Of a DNA stretch of 35,336 nt, positions 15,232 through 23,741 are shown one piece after another. The position numbers and the translations under genes were made by a program. The notes beneath the pieces are model-generated. The model searched no databases. It was not told where the DNA came from and worked only from the letters and a program-made list of their open reading frames with translations. How positions within the stretch are numbered: position 1 is the stretch's first letter; the number at the start of each line of letters is the position of its first letter. The DNA is from an uncultured Prevotellaceae bacterium (lineage in GTDB: Bacteria > Bacteroidota > Bacteroidia > Bacteroidales > Bacteroidaceae), in the NCBI GenBank assembly GCA_900316575.1, contig ONDJ01000018.1:1-35336 (forward strand). Reading direction: 5' to 3'.

Positions 15232-17022
15232 ATGGAGAACAACAAAAACATCGTCCCATTGCAGGATTTCGATTGGGAAGCATTCGAACAAGGTACACTG
15301 GGACAAGCCGAAAACCGTGAGGCTGCCGAAAAGAGTTATGATGCTACGCTGGGTCGTGTGCAAGAAAACGAAGTCGTAGAAGGAACCGTCGTTTCCATCG
15401 GCAAGCGCGAAGTCGCTGTTAGCATTCAGGGCAAGAGCGATGGCATCATCTCAGCCAACGAATTCCGTTACAACCCCGACCTCAAAGTGGGCGACAAGGT
15501 AGAAGTCTTCGTCGAAAACCAAGAGGACAAGAAAGGCCAGCTCGTGCTTTCGCACAAGAAAGCTCGTGTGAGCAAGTCTTGGGATCGTGTCAATCAGGCA
15601 CTCGAAAACAAGGAAATCGTTAAAGGCTTTATCAAATGTCGCACGAAAGGCGGTATGATCGTTGACATCTTTGGCATTGAGGCCTTCTTGCCCGGTAGCC
15701 AAATCGACGTGAAGCCTATTCGCGACTATGACGTATTCGTTGAAAAGACCATGGAGTTCCAAGTTGTGAAGATCAACCAGGAATTCAAGAACGTGGTAGT
15801 AAGCCACAAGGCACTTATCGAAGCCGAACTCGAAGCTCAGAAGCAAGAAATCATGTCCAAGCTGCAAAAGGGTCAAGTGCTCGAAGGCACCGTGAAGAAT
15901 ATCACCAGCTACGGTGTGTTCATCGACCTAGGCGGTGTGGACGGACTCATTCATATCACCGACCTCAGCTGGAGCCGCGTAACCGATCCACACGAGGTTG
16001 TAGAACTCGACCAAAAGCTCAACGTCGTTATCCTCGATTTCGATGAAGAGAAGAAGCGCATCGCTCTCGGCCTGAAGCAACTCACTCCGCATCCTTGGGA
16101 CGCTCTTGATGAAAACCTCAAAGTGGGCGACAAGATTTCAGGAAAAGTAGTCGTGATGACCGATTACGGTGCATTCGTCGAAGTAGCACCTGGCGTAGAA
16201 GGACTTATCCACGTAAGCGAAATGAGCTGGAGCCAGCACCTGCGCAGTGCAAGCGACTTCCTCAAAGTAGGCGACGAAGTAGAAGCCGTAATCTTGACGC
16301 TCGATCGTCCGAACCGCAAGATGTCGCTCGGTATCAAGCAACTCAAGGAAGACCCATGGCTTGACATCGAAACCAAATATCCCCTCGGCTCAAAGCACAC
16401 AGCCAAAGTACGCAACTTCACAAACTTCGGCGTGTTCGTTGAACTCGAAGAAGGAGTTGACGGTCTTGTTCACATCAGCGACCTTTCATGGACCAAGAAA
16501 ATCAAGCATCCCAGCGAGTTCACCAAAGTGGGCGACACGATGGACGTTGTCGTTCTTGAAATCGACACCGACAACCGCCGCTTGAGCCTCGGCCACAAAC
16601 AACTCGAAGACAACCCATGGGATCAGTTCGAAACCATCTTCACCGAAGGTAGCGTACACGAAGGAACCATCGTAGAAATGATGGACAAGGGCGCTGTTGT
16701 TCAGTTAGAATATGGCGTAGAAGGCTTTGCCACGCCTAAGCATCTCGTGAAGGAAGACGGCTCTCAGGCTCAGCTCGAAGAGAAACTCCCCTTCAAGGTG
16801 CTGGAGTTCAACAAAGACAGCAAGCGCATCATCGTAAGCCACAGCCGCACGTTCGAAGATCCAGCTCGCGAAGCAGCTCGTCAAGAAAAGCGTGCAGCCC
16901 GCAAAGCAGCCGCTCCCAAGCGCGAGGCTACTCCTACGATCCAAAACCAGTCGTCAGCCCAAACACTCGGCGACCTCGATGCACTTGCCGCACTCAAAGA
17001 GCAAATGCAACAAGGAGAATAA
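15232..17022 (+). CDS. rpsA: 30S ribosomal protein S1
   Basis: RNA-binding ribosomal protein that helps mRNA docking. At 596 aa it shows six consecutive S1 (OB-fold) repeats starting near residues 48, 130, 215, 300, 385 and 470. The clearest are GTVKNITSYGVFIDLGGVDG, DYGAFVEVAPGVEGLIHVSE and NFGVFVELEEGVDGLVHISD. The acidic N-terminus and a basic, Ala-rich C-terminal tail (EKRAARKAAAPKREA) flank the repeats. Codon choice is biased toward few synonymous codons, as expected for a highly expressed gene. Five tandem short hairpins and a strong terminator follow the stop. Confidence 0.97.
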   Translation: MENNKNIVPLQDFDWEAFEQGTLGQAENREAAEKSYDATLGRVQENEVVEGTVVSIGKREVAVSIQGKSDGIISANEFRYNPDLKVGDKVEVFVENQEDKKGQLVLSHKKARVSKSWDRVNQALENKEIVKGFIKCRTKGGMIVDIFGIEAFLPGSQIDVKPIRDYDVFVEKTMEFQVVKINQEFKNVVVSHKALIEAELEAQKQEIMSKLQKGQVLEGTVKNITSYGVFIDLGGVDGLIHITDLSWSRVTDPHEVVELDQKLNVVILDFDEEKKRIALGLKQLTPHPWDALDENLKVGDKISGKVVVMTDYGAFVEVAPGVEGLIHVSEMSWSQHLRSASDFLKVGDEVEAVILTLDRPNRKMSLGIKQLKEDPWLDIETKYPLGSKHTAKVRNFTNFGVFVELEEGVDGLVHISDLSWTKKIKHPSEFTKVGDTMDVVVLEIDTDNRRLSLGHKQLEDNPWDQFETIFTEGSVHEGTIVEMMDKGAVVQLEYGVEGFATPKHLVKEDGSQAQLEEKLPFKVLEFNKDSKRIIVSHSRTFEDPAREAARQEKRAARKAAAPKREATPTIQNQSSAQTLGDLDALAALKEQMQQGE

Positions 17023-17025
17023 CCT

Positions 17026-17180
17026 ACAGCAGTCTTTCTTTTAGACTATAACTACTACAGCAGTCTTTCTTTTTAGACTATAACAACGACAGCAGTCTTT
17101 CTTTTTAGACTATAACAACGACAGCAGTCTTTCTTTTTAGACTATAACAACGACAGCAGTCTTTCTTTTTAGACTATAAC
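17026..17180 (+). repeat. Five tandem 31-32 bp repeats, each a small hairpin
   Basis: The unit ACAGCAGTCTTTCTTTTTAG plus ACTATAACAACG recurs at 17026, 17057, 17089, 17121 and 17153. The first unit lacks one T and has ACTACT as spacer; the last is 28 nt. In each, AGTCT pairs with AGACT across a T-rich 7-8 nt loop. The array begins 4 nt after the rpsA stop and ends 4 nt before the terminator stem, so it makes up the rpsA 3' UTR. Function unknown; copy number could vary between strains by slippage. Confidence 0.93.
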
Positions 17181-17184
17181 CCAA

Positions 17185-17229
17185 ACTCGGGCGACGCAAT
17201 CATCAAGATTTGCGCCGCCCGAGTTTTTT
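17185..17229 (+). terminator. Strong Rho-independent terminator of rpsA
   Basis: ACTCGGGCG-a-CGCAAat pairs with the right arm ending in CGCCCGAGT, with one mismatch in an otherwise 15-bp stem, followed directly by six T. Oriented for rpsA. The rest of the gap up to the tRNA (17230-17358) shows nothing I can name. Confidence 0.9.
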
Positions 17230-17358
17230 GCTGTCCAATAGGAGAACGGATAGTCTTTCAGCATCACTTTACACCCACACACGTCCTACAAAACAAATAG
17301 GGAGCCCGCTCTCGCAAGGCTCCCTAACCCCTTAAAACCCAGTCACTTAATCATTCCG

Positions 17359-17433
17359 TCGGGGTGAAAGGATTCGAACCTTCGACCCCCTGCTCCCAAA
17401 GCAGGTGCGCTAACCGGACTGCGCTACACCCCG
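17359..17433 (-). tRNA. tRNA-Pro (anticodon TGG)
   Basis: On the minus strand CGGGGTG (acceptor) to CACCCCG plus discriminator A folds as a full cloverleaf. The D arm contains AGTCCGGTTAG, the anticodon stem is CCTGC/GCAGG with loop TTTGGGA (anticodon TGG), and the T arm contains GGTTCGAATCC. CCA is not encoded. It is isolated between the rpsA terminator and the amidase gene, on the opposite strand to both. Confidence 0.96.
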
Positions 17434-17587
17434 TTGGACAAGCCATTGGCTGTTTTGCGGGTGCAAAAATAAGTAAAAATCTTATCTCCACACATTTTTG
17501 TTGATAAAAAGTTTTATTCTTTTCATTCTAAGGGCGCAGAAAATGAAAAAAAACGGCCTTGCAAGCACTTTTGTATGCGTGGATTAG

Positions 17588-17595
17588 TATTTTTG
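17588..17595 (+). promoter_or_regulatory. -7 promoter element of the amidase-lysS-gpsA group
   Basis: TATTTTTG followed by CGCC, 10 nt before the ATG at 17605. No TTG/TTTG at the ideal distance is clear, so only the -7 box is claimed. Its position makes the earlier in-frame ATG at 17575 unlikely as a start. Confidence 0.5.
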
Positions 17596-17604
17596 CGCCT
17601 TGTA

Positions 17605-18909
17605 ATGAAGCGTTTCTTTCTCAGCATATTGCTTGCAGTGGTTACTTTGTGTGCATCGGCAAGGAGTAAGCAATTTATATTGTGTATTGACCCTGGGCAT
17701 GGTGGTCATGATGCGGGTGCTATGGGCATCAAAGCTAAGGAGAAGGATATAAATCTGGCTGTTTCGCTGGCTTTTGGCAAGCTCGTTGAGCAAAAGTGTA
17801 AGGATGTGAAGGTTGTTTATACGCGCACTACAGATGTTTTCATTACTCTGCAGGGTAGGGCAGATATAGCCAATGCTGCTAAGGCAGATCTTTTTATCAG
17901 TGTTCATACCAACAGTGTCCCTGATGGGCATTGGGCATACGGCTCCGAAACGTTTGCTTTGGGGCAGACCACCTTGGGAACAAATTATAGTGTGGTTACT
18001 TCGCAAGGACGACTGACAGTTCATCGCAATGGCCGCGAGTACCAAGAGGCCTATAATGGTGGTAGTAGTGAGAACATAATAGGCTTTGAGATGTTGCATG
18101 CTGAAGGAATGGAGCAGGGGGCTTTGCTTGCTCAGTGTATTCAACGATGGTATGCGAAAGCTGGGCGTGTGGACAAGGGTGTGAAACCTGGCGTTTGGAT
18201 GGTGTTGCGTAGAACGGTTATGCCTGCCGTTTTGACGGAATTGGGATTTGTGAGTACGCCCGATGAGGAAGAGTATTTAACTTCAAATGGCGGTGTTCAG
18301 ACGTTAGCTCGTTGTTTGTACAATGGTTTTATCGACTATCGTAATGCGCTTGACCATCAGCGGCGCAAGACGCTTGACCTCAATGCAGCTCCTTCGCCGC
18401 GTCCACGGCCAAATCCCCAACAACAAACTTCGCCGCTGCCTCAAACTCCAACTCCAACACCAACTCAACCTCAAGCGCAACATCAGCCACAACAATCTGA
18501 TCAGCCAGCTCGTGCGCAGCAACACCCCCAGCGTCAGTCACAACAAACTCAACCTGCTCGGCCCCAACAACAGCCTCAGAGTCAACAGCAGCAACCTTCA
18601 CGTCAGAACCAACAACCTCAGCGTCAGCAATCTAATGCCCCGAAGCCTAAAGTGTGCTTCAAGGTACAGATATTATCAAGTTCGAAAGAGCTGAAACTTG
18701 ATGACCCGCAGTTTAAGGGGTTGAAAGATATTTCTTTTTATCGCGAAGGAAATACTTATAAATATACTTCAGGCAGTTTTGATACACTTGCTGCGGCGCG
18801 CAAGCATAAAGAAAAAATTGCTGCCGACTTTTCAGGTGCTTTTGTGATAGCTTTTGTTGATGGTAAGCGAGTGAGCATTCAGGAAGCTCAAGAAGCTTTA
18901 AAAAAATAA
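17605..18909 (+). CDS. N-acetylmuramoyl-L-alanine amidase (Amidase_3) with SPOR-like C-terminus
   Basis: A periplasmic zinc amidase that cuts the MurNAc-L-Ala bond during cell separation or wall turnover. It has 434 aa. The signal peptide is MKRFFLSILLAVVTLCASA. The catalytic domain has DPGHGGHDAGAMG (zinc His32), ISVHTN and VLTELGFVSTPDEEEYL (catalytic Glu). Residues about 264-348 are a low-complexity Pro/Gln linker encoded by CAA/CAG/CCA-rich DNA. The last 80 residues (CFKVQILSSSKELKL to the C-terminus) resemble a SPOR domain, which binds denuded glycan at the septum. The MlaD gene follows after 56 nt, then lysS and gpsA, all in one direction. The Gln-rich tract is the least conserved part and may vary in length. 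Confidence 0.93.
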   Translation: MKRFFLSILLAVVTLCASARSKQFILCIDPGHGGHDAGAMGIKAKEKDINLAVSLAFGKLVEQKCKDVKVVYTRTTDVFITLQGRADIANAAKADLFISVHTNSVPDGHWAYGSETFALGQTTLGTNYSVVTSQGRLTVHRNGREYQEAYNGGSSENIIGFEMLHAEGMEQGALLAQCIQRWYAKAGRVDKGVKPGVWMVLRRTVMPAVLTELGFVSTPDEEEYLTSNGGVQTLARCLYNGFIDYRNALDHQRRKTLDLNAAPSPRPRPNPQQQTSPLPQTPTPTPTQPQAQHQPQQSDQPARAQQHPQRQSQQTQPARPQQQPQSQQQQPSRQNQQPQRQQSNAPKPKVCFKVQILSSSKELKLDDPQFKGLKDISFYREGNTYKYTSGSFDTLAAARKHKEKIAADFSGAFVIAFVDGKRVSIQEAQEALKK

Positions 18910-18965
18910 TGATCCTCTTATAAACAAATCAGACCCTTTTACCTTTTAAGCGCGTATTTACGTTT

Positions 18966-19967
18966 ATGAAATTCCTAACCAAAGAAGTAAAAATAGCTCT
19001 CACAGCCATTGTAGCCATTGTATTGCTGTTTTTTACGATTAACTTCCTGAAGGGAGTTAACGTGTTCAAGCCGAGCAATACCCTCACTGTAGAGTTTGAA
19101 AACATCGGTGGCTTGGCAGTTTCAAATGCCGTTTATGCTAACGGCTATCCTGTGGGGATTGTTCGCGACATCAAGTACGACTATTCGCGTACCGATCGGG
19201 TGCTTGTCGTTGTAGATCTTGATAAGCACATGAACATTCCTAAAGGGACCTATGCAGAACTTGAAACGGGGCTGATGGGCGGCGTGTCGATGCACTTGAT
19301 ATTAGGTCCAAACCCCGCCGACCTAATTGCACAGGGTGAGACTATTACAGGGCGGATGCATCTGGGCACGATGGACAAGGTGCAGGAGCTTATGCCTGCT
19401 GTGGCTCAGATATTGCCTAAGGTTGACTCTATTCTTTATAATCTAAACACCATTTCTTCATCACCAGCGTTGATGCAGACGTTGCACAATGCCGCTGATG
19501 CTTCATCCAACTTAAACCGCTTGGTGCTTGGGCTTAATGATGTCGTTTCAACGCAGCTGCCGCCGTTCCTCGCATCGTTGCAACAGACTGGGCAAAATGT
19601 GCAGACGCTTTCTGCCGCGTTAAAGCAGGACGTTTCAGGTGCGGACCTTCAAACCACGCTCAACCAAGTGAACGGCACGCTGGGCGATGCTCGCAATTTT
19701 ATTGGCGGCTTGGAAACTTTAAGTACTCAACTTACACAGGCTTCCCAAGAGCTCAATGCTACGGTTGCGACGCTCAATAGTAGCCTCAAGAGTACTGACA
19801 ATACATTAGGATTGATGCTCAATGATCGTCAACTCTATGACAATCTCAACCAAACTGCAAGCAATTTGGCCACTACAGCAGCAAGTGCCGACAGCTTGAT
19901 GCGCGATCTCAAGGCACATCCGAAACGCTACGTCCATTTCTCGATCTTTGGGCGTAAAGACAAATAA
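18966..19967 (+). CDS. MlaD family (MCE domain) lipid-transport protein
   Basis: A 333-aa inner-membrane-anchored MCE protein. In the Mla pathway such proteins bind phospholipids as the periplasmic substrate-binding part of an ABC system. The single N-terminal helix (10-29, [21 protein letters not shown]) is followed by an MCE domain (about 37-115: [20 protein letters not shown] and [16 protein letters not shown]). The C-terminal half is helical with many Asn/Gln/Thr and heptad-like pattern ([20 protein letters not shown]), a probable coiled coil. The expected MlaE and MlaF genes are not next to it here. Close spacing to the amidase (56 nt) and lysS (29 nt) suggests cotranscription. Confidence 0.9.
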   Translation: MKFLTKEVKIALTAIVAIVLLFFTINFLKGVNVFKPSNTLTVEFENIGGLAVSNAVYANGYPVGIVRDIKYDYSRTDRVLVVVDLDKHMNIPKGTYAELETGLMGGVSMHLILGPNPADLIAQGETITGRMHLGTMDKVQELMPAVAQILPKVDSILYNLNTISSSPALMQTLHNAADASSNLNRLVLGLNDVVSTQLPPFLASLQQTGQNVQTLSAALKQDVSGADLQTTLNQVNGTLGDARNFIGGLETLSTQLTQASQELNATVATLNSSLKSTDNTLGLMLNDRQLYDNLNQTASNLATTAASADSLMRDLKAHPKRYVHFSIFGRKDK

Positions 19968-19996
19968 TTCGAAAACAAACATCAAACTTTCTACTA

Positions 19997-21730
19997 ATGA
20001 ACATTCTTGAACTTTCCGAACAAGAGATAAACCGCCGCAGTTCTCTCACACAATTGCGCGAAATGGGGATTAACCCTTATCCTGCTGAGCTTTTTCCTGT
20101 TGATGCGATGGCTGCAGAGGTTGTCGCCAGCTTCAAAGATGGCGATTCGCCGCGCCAAGTTTGTTTGGCAGGTCGTATGATGAGCCGTCGCGTGATGGGC
20201 AAGGCCAGTTTTGCTGAATTGCTTGATGCCAGCGGACGTGTGCAACTTTATATCACGCGCGACGATATCTGTCCCGAAGAAGACAAGACACTATATAATA
20301 CTGTATTCAAAAAGCTGTTGGATTTGGGCGACTATGTCGGAGTGAAGGGCTATGTGTTCCGCACGCAGACGGGTGAAATCTCGGTGCATGTACAGTCGCT
20401 AACCCTCTTGGCTAAGAGCATCAAGCCATTGCCCGTTGTTAAAGAAAAAGACGGACAAACTTACGACAGTTTTGACGACCCCGAACTCCGTTATCGTCAG
20501 CGCTACGTTGATCTTATCGTCAATCCACAAGTGAAAGAAACGTTCCGCAAGCGTTCGCAAGTGATACGCACCATGCGCCAGTTCTTTGACGAACGTGGTT
20601 ATATGGAAGTGGAAACGCCAATTCTTCAGTCAATCCCAGGCGGTGCTTCAGCACGTCCATTCATCACCCACCACAACAGCCTTGGTGTTGACCTATACTT
20701 GCGTATCGCAACTGAGCTCTATTTGAAGCGTCTTATCGTAGGTGGATTTGACGGTGTTTACGAGATCGGCAAGAATTTTCGCAACGAAGGTATGGACCGT
20801 ACGCACAATCCCGAGTTCACTTGCATGGAGCTCTATGTGGCCTATAAGGATTATCGCTGGATGATGGAAATGACCGAGCAACTTCTTGAGCGCATCTGTC
20901 TTGAAGTAAATGGCACTACAGAAGTTCGAGTCGGCGAAAACACGATATCGTTCAAGGCACCATTCCGACGTTTACCCATTCTTGAAGCCATACAAGAAAA
21001 GACTGGCTACGACCTTTCCGATAAGAGCGAAGACGAAATTCGAACTATTTGCCGCGAATTAGGATTGGAAGAAGTTGATGAAACTTTCGGCAAGGGCAAA
21101 ATGATTGACGAAATTTTTGGCGAGTTTTGTGAGGGCAGTTTCATCCAGCCGACGTTTATCACAGACTATCCCGTTGAGATGTCGCCGTTGACTAAGAAGC
21201 ATCGTAGCAAGCCTGGGCTCACCGAACGTTTCGAGCTTATGGTAAACGGAAAAGAACTGGCTAATGCTTATTCCGAGCTCAACGATCCCATCGACCAAGA
21301 AGAGCGCTTCCAAGAGCAGTTGCGCCTCTCTGAAAAAGGCGATGACGAAGCGATGTTCATTGACCAAGACTTCCTTCGCGCCATGCAGTACGGTATGCCC
21401 CCGATGAGTGGCATAGGTATTGGTATAGACCGACTTGTGATGCTGATGACGGGACAGTTCTTCATTCAGGAAGTACTCTTTTTCCCGCAGATGCGTCCCG
21501 AAAAGAAAGCACCGCGTGATGCCACCGATAAATACACTGCAATAGGCATTCCCGCCGACCTCGTTCCTGTGTTGCAAAAGGTGGGTTACTATCTGGTTCA
21601 AGACCTTGCAGGCAACAATCCGCAGAAAATTCAGCAGCAGATAGGAGATGTGCTCAAGAAGTACAAGCTTGAACTGCAAAAACCTTCTGTTGATGATATA
21701 GCACAGTGGCTTAATGCCTTGGAAGGTTAG
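19997..21730 (+). CDS. lysS: Lysine--tRNA ligase (class II)
   Basis: Charges tRNA-Lys. An N-terminal OB-fold anticodon-binding domain (about 50-150, [19 protein letters not shown]) precedes the class II core. Motif 2 is [19 protein letters not shown] and motif 3 is [16 protein letters not shown]. Residues about 500-577 form a C-terminal extension beyond the usual bacterial length of about 500 aa. It resembles a small helical module ([20 protein letters not shown]), which I believe occurs in other Bacteroidetes LysRS. All catalytic motifs are intact. It is followed at 29 nt by gpsA, a linkage also known from Bacteroides. Confidence 0.96.
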   Translation: MNILELSEQEINRRSSLTQLREMGINPYPAELFPVDAMAAEVVASFKDGDSPRQVCLAGRMMSRRVMGKASFAELLDASGRVQLYITRDDICPEEDKTLYNTVFKKLLDLGDYVGVKGYVFRTQTGEISVHVQSLTLLAKSIKPLPVVKEKDGQTYDSFDDPELRYRQRYVDLIVNPQVKETFRKRSQVIRTMRQFFDERGYMEVETPILQSIPGGASARPFITHHNSLGVDLYLRIATELYLKRLIVGGFDGVYEIGKNFRNEGMDRTHNPEFTCMELYVAYKDYRWMMEMTEQLLERICLEVNGTTEVRVGENTISFKAPFRRLPILEAIQEKTGYDLSDKSEDEIRTICRELGLEEVDETFGKGKMIDEIFGEFCEGSFIQPTFITDYPVEMSPLTKKHRSKPGLTERFELMVNGKELANAYSELNDPIDQEERFQEQLRLSEKGDDEAMFIDQDFLRAMQYGMPPMSGIGIGIDRLVMLMTGQFFIQEVLFFPQMRPEKKAPRDATDKYTAIGIPADLVPVLQKVGYYLVQDLAGNNPQKIQQQIGDVLKKYKLELQKPSVDDIAQWLNALEG

Positions 21731-21759
21731 TTGTTGTTTTGTTTTAAGGAGGACGGAAG

Positions 21760-22791
21760 ATGGCTCCCTTTGGTTCATCATTTGAAAAATCCAGTGCAAA
21801 CCCACTTGCGCCAGTAGCTGTAATAGGAAGCGGAAGCTGGGCTACGGCCATAGCGAAGATTGTGCTCGAAACCCAGCGCGACATCACTTGGTATATGCGC
21901 CGTCAAGATGCTATTGACGACTTCATGCGTTTGGGTCACAATCCTTCCTATCTTACTAGCCTTCAGTTCGACACCTCGCGCATTTCCTTCACCACCGACC
22001 TAAATGAAGCAGCTCGGCAGTGTCAGACACTGATATTCGTTACGCCATCGCCTTATCTGAAAAACCATCTCAAGAAGCTTAAAACTCGTCTCAGCGACAA
22101 GTTTATCGTCACCGCTATCAAAGGCATCGTGCCCGACGACAATCTTGTCTGCACCGAGTATTTTCGTCAAGTATATAACGTTCCCGACGAAAATCTCGCC
22201 GTTATCGGAGGTCCGAGCCATGCCGAAGAAGTGGCCTTGAATAGACTCACCTACCTCACAGCGGCTTGTAGCGATCTGCCCAAAGCCAAGCAATTGGCTG
22301 CGCTCATCTCAAGCGGATTTATCAAGACCAAAACATCGCAGGATGTTATCGGCATAGAGTATGCCAGTGTGCTTAAGAACGTTTATGCCATAGCTGCTGG
22401 CATTTGCGGCGGTTTGAAATATGGTGATAATTTCCAAAGCGTGTTGATGAGCAATGCTGCGCAGGAGATGAACCGTTTTCTTCGCGCAGTTTATCCCATA
22501 GAGCGTAATATCTATGATAGCGTCTATCTCGGCGACCTGCTCGTGACGGGCTATAGCAATTTCTCACGCAATCGCGTTTTCGGCACCATGATAGGGCGCG
22601 GCTATAGCGTTAAGAGTGCGCAGATCGAGATGGAAATGATAGCTGAAGGCTATTACGGAACGAAATGTATGAAGGATATTAACAAACGCTTTCACGTTAA
22701 TATGCCTATTCTCGACGCAGTATATAATATATTGTATGAGCGTATTTCCCCTGCGGTAGAAGTGAAACTACTTACAGATAGCTTCCGCTGA
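21760..22791 (+). CDS. gpsA: NAD(P)H-dependent glycerol-3-phosphate dehydrogenase
   Basis: Reduces dihydroxyacetone phosphate to sn-glycerol 3-phosphate for phospholipid synthesis. The Rossmann motif is GSGSWATA (23-30). The central TAIKGI, VIGGPSHAEEVA and the catalytic-lysine segment YASVLKNVYAIAAGI are present, as is the substrate-binding region GDLLVTGYSNFSRNRVFG. Length is 343 aa. The start is supported by a clear AAGGAGG (21746-21752) seven nt before the ATG, unusual for Bacteroidetes. In Bacteroides pgi often follows gpsA; here it is absent and rpsP follows instead. Confidence 0.95.
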   Translation: MAPFGSSFEKSSANPLAPVAVIGSGSWATAIAKIVLETQRDITWYMRRQDAIDDFMRLGHNPSYLTSLQFDTSRISFTTDLNEAARQCQTLIFVTPSPYLKNHLKKLKTRLSDKFIVTAIKGIVPDDNLVCTEYFRQVYNVPDENLAVIGGPSHAEEVALNRLTYLTAACSDLPKAKQLAALISSGFIKTKTSQDVIGIEYASVLKNVYAIAAGICGGLKYGDNFQSVLMSNAAQEMNRFLRAVYPIERNIYDSVYLGDLLVTGYSNFSRNRVFGTMIGRGYSVKSAQIEMEMIAEGYYGTKCMKDINKRFHVNMPILDAVYNILYERISPAVEVKLLTDSFR

Positions 22792-22845
22792 AGTATCTCA
22801 AAAGTCAACACCTCTGATACTCGTAAGAATACATTTTGAAAGCAT

Positions 22846-22886
22846 AGCCCAAGAAACGTAAGCTCAGCGTCTGCGTTTCTTGGGCT
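22846..22886 (+). terminator. Long hairpin after gpsA
   Basis: AGCCCAAGAAACG (22846-22858) and CGTTTCTTGGGCT (22874-22886) form a perfect 13-bp stem with a 15-nt loop. There is no T-run behind it, so it may act as an mRNA 3'-end stabiliser or a Rho-assisted terminator rather than a classical intrinsic terminator. It separates the lysS-gpsA unit from rpsP. Confidence 0.65.
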
Positions 22887-22976
22887 GAAACGTTAATAAT
22901 GCGAATTTCATCTTGGCTTTTAGCAGGCTTGTCATCGGTGAAAGGCTTGTAAGCAGCACAATTTCTGGAGACAATG

Positions 22977-23007
22977 TTTGGAAAGAAAAGATTTTTGTTT
23001 ACTTTTG
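22977..23007 (+). promoter_or_regulatory. Promoter of rpsP
   Basis: TTTG (22977-22980), a 19-nt spacer and TACTTTTG (23000-23007) give an almost ideal Bacteroidetes promoter. The leader to the rpsP ATG would be about 65 nt. Confidence 0.7.
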
Positions 23008-23080
23008 CGCCGCCGTTACGCGATAGCGGACCGGTTCAAACTATTTATTTTATTTACAGTTTTTACCAAAACAAACACAG

Positions 23081-23623
23081 ATGGCAACCAAATTAAGATT
23101 GCAACGCCGCGGACACAAGGACTACGCTTTCTATAGCATCGTAGCTGCCGACAGCCGCGCACCACGTGATGGACGCTTCATTGAGAAGCTCGGTACTTAC
23201 AACCCCAACACCAATCCTGCAACGGTGGAACTGAAGTTCGATCGTGCCCTCTATTGGCTCGAAGTAGGCGCACAGCCCACCGACACCGTTCGCAACATTC
23301 TTTCACGCGAAGGCGTTTTGCTCATGAAGCACTTGCGCGGAGGTGTAAAGAAAGGTGCTAAGACCGAAGAGCAGGCTCAGGCCGAATTTGATGCTTGGAA
23401 GGCCGATAAGAACAAACAGGCCGCCGCTATTGTTGATAAGCAAGTAGCTGACAAAAAAGCTGCAGCAGAGGCACGCTTAGCTGAAGAGCGCAAGCAAAAC
23501 GAAGAATTGGCCAAGAAAGTAGCAGAAAAGAAAGCCGCTGCCAATATGGCTGAAGCTGAGGCTGAAGCCGCTACAGAGGAAGCTTCTGCAACAGAAGAAA
23601 CCGAAGCTCCTGCTGAAGCATAA
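23081..23623 (+). CDS. rpsP: 30S ribosomal protein S16, long form
   Basis: The first 90 or so residues are a normal S16 ([59 protein letters not shown]). They are followed by a roughly 85-residue charged, Ala/Glu/Lys-rich tail (e.g. [20 protein letters not shown]) ending in an acidic Ala/Glu/Thr stretch. The total of 180 aa is about twice that of E. coli S16 (82 aa). Such tails are usual in Bacteroidetes S16 and are probably a helical extension. The gene has its own promoter and is followed by a strong terminator. Confidence 0.95.
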   Translation: MATKLRLQRRGHKDYAFYSIVAADSRAPRDGRFIEKLGTYNPNTNPATVELKFDRALYWLEVGAQPTDTVRNILSREGVLLMKHLRGGVKKGAKTEEQAQAEFDAWKADKNKQAAAIVDKQVADKKAAAEARLAEERKQNEELAKKVAEKKAAANMAEAEAEAATEEASATEETEAPAEA

Positions 23624-23653
23624 GCCAAGCCACGCAGCGATTATCCACTAAAG

Positions 23654-23712
23654 GCCACCCGCCCAAACACGTCAGACAACGGACGGAGAGAGGCGGGTGG
23701 CATTCTTTTTTT
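23654..23712 (+). terminator. Rho-independent terminator of rpsP
   Basis: GCCACCCGCC (23654-23663) pairs perfectly with GGCGGGTGGC (23692-23701) and is followed by CATTC and seven T. The 28-nt loop is long for a terminator. Confidence 0.8.
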
Positions 23713-23741
23713 ATTCTTGACAGCACTGAAAACAAAAAATC

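Noticed and set aside
17026-17180. Possible CRISPR array
   Set aside because: The repeats are directly adjacent with 4-5 nt between the near-identical hairpin parts; there are no unique spacers and no cas genes.
17584-18144. A 186-codon minus-strand frame opposite the amidase gene
   Set aside because: It is the antisense shadow of a clearly conserved amidase domain and shows no recognisable motif or promoter.
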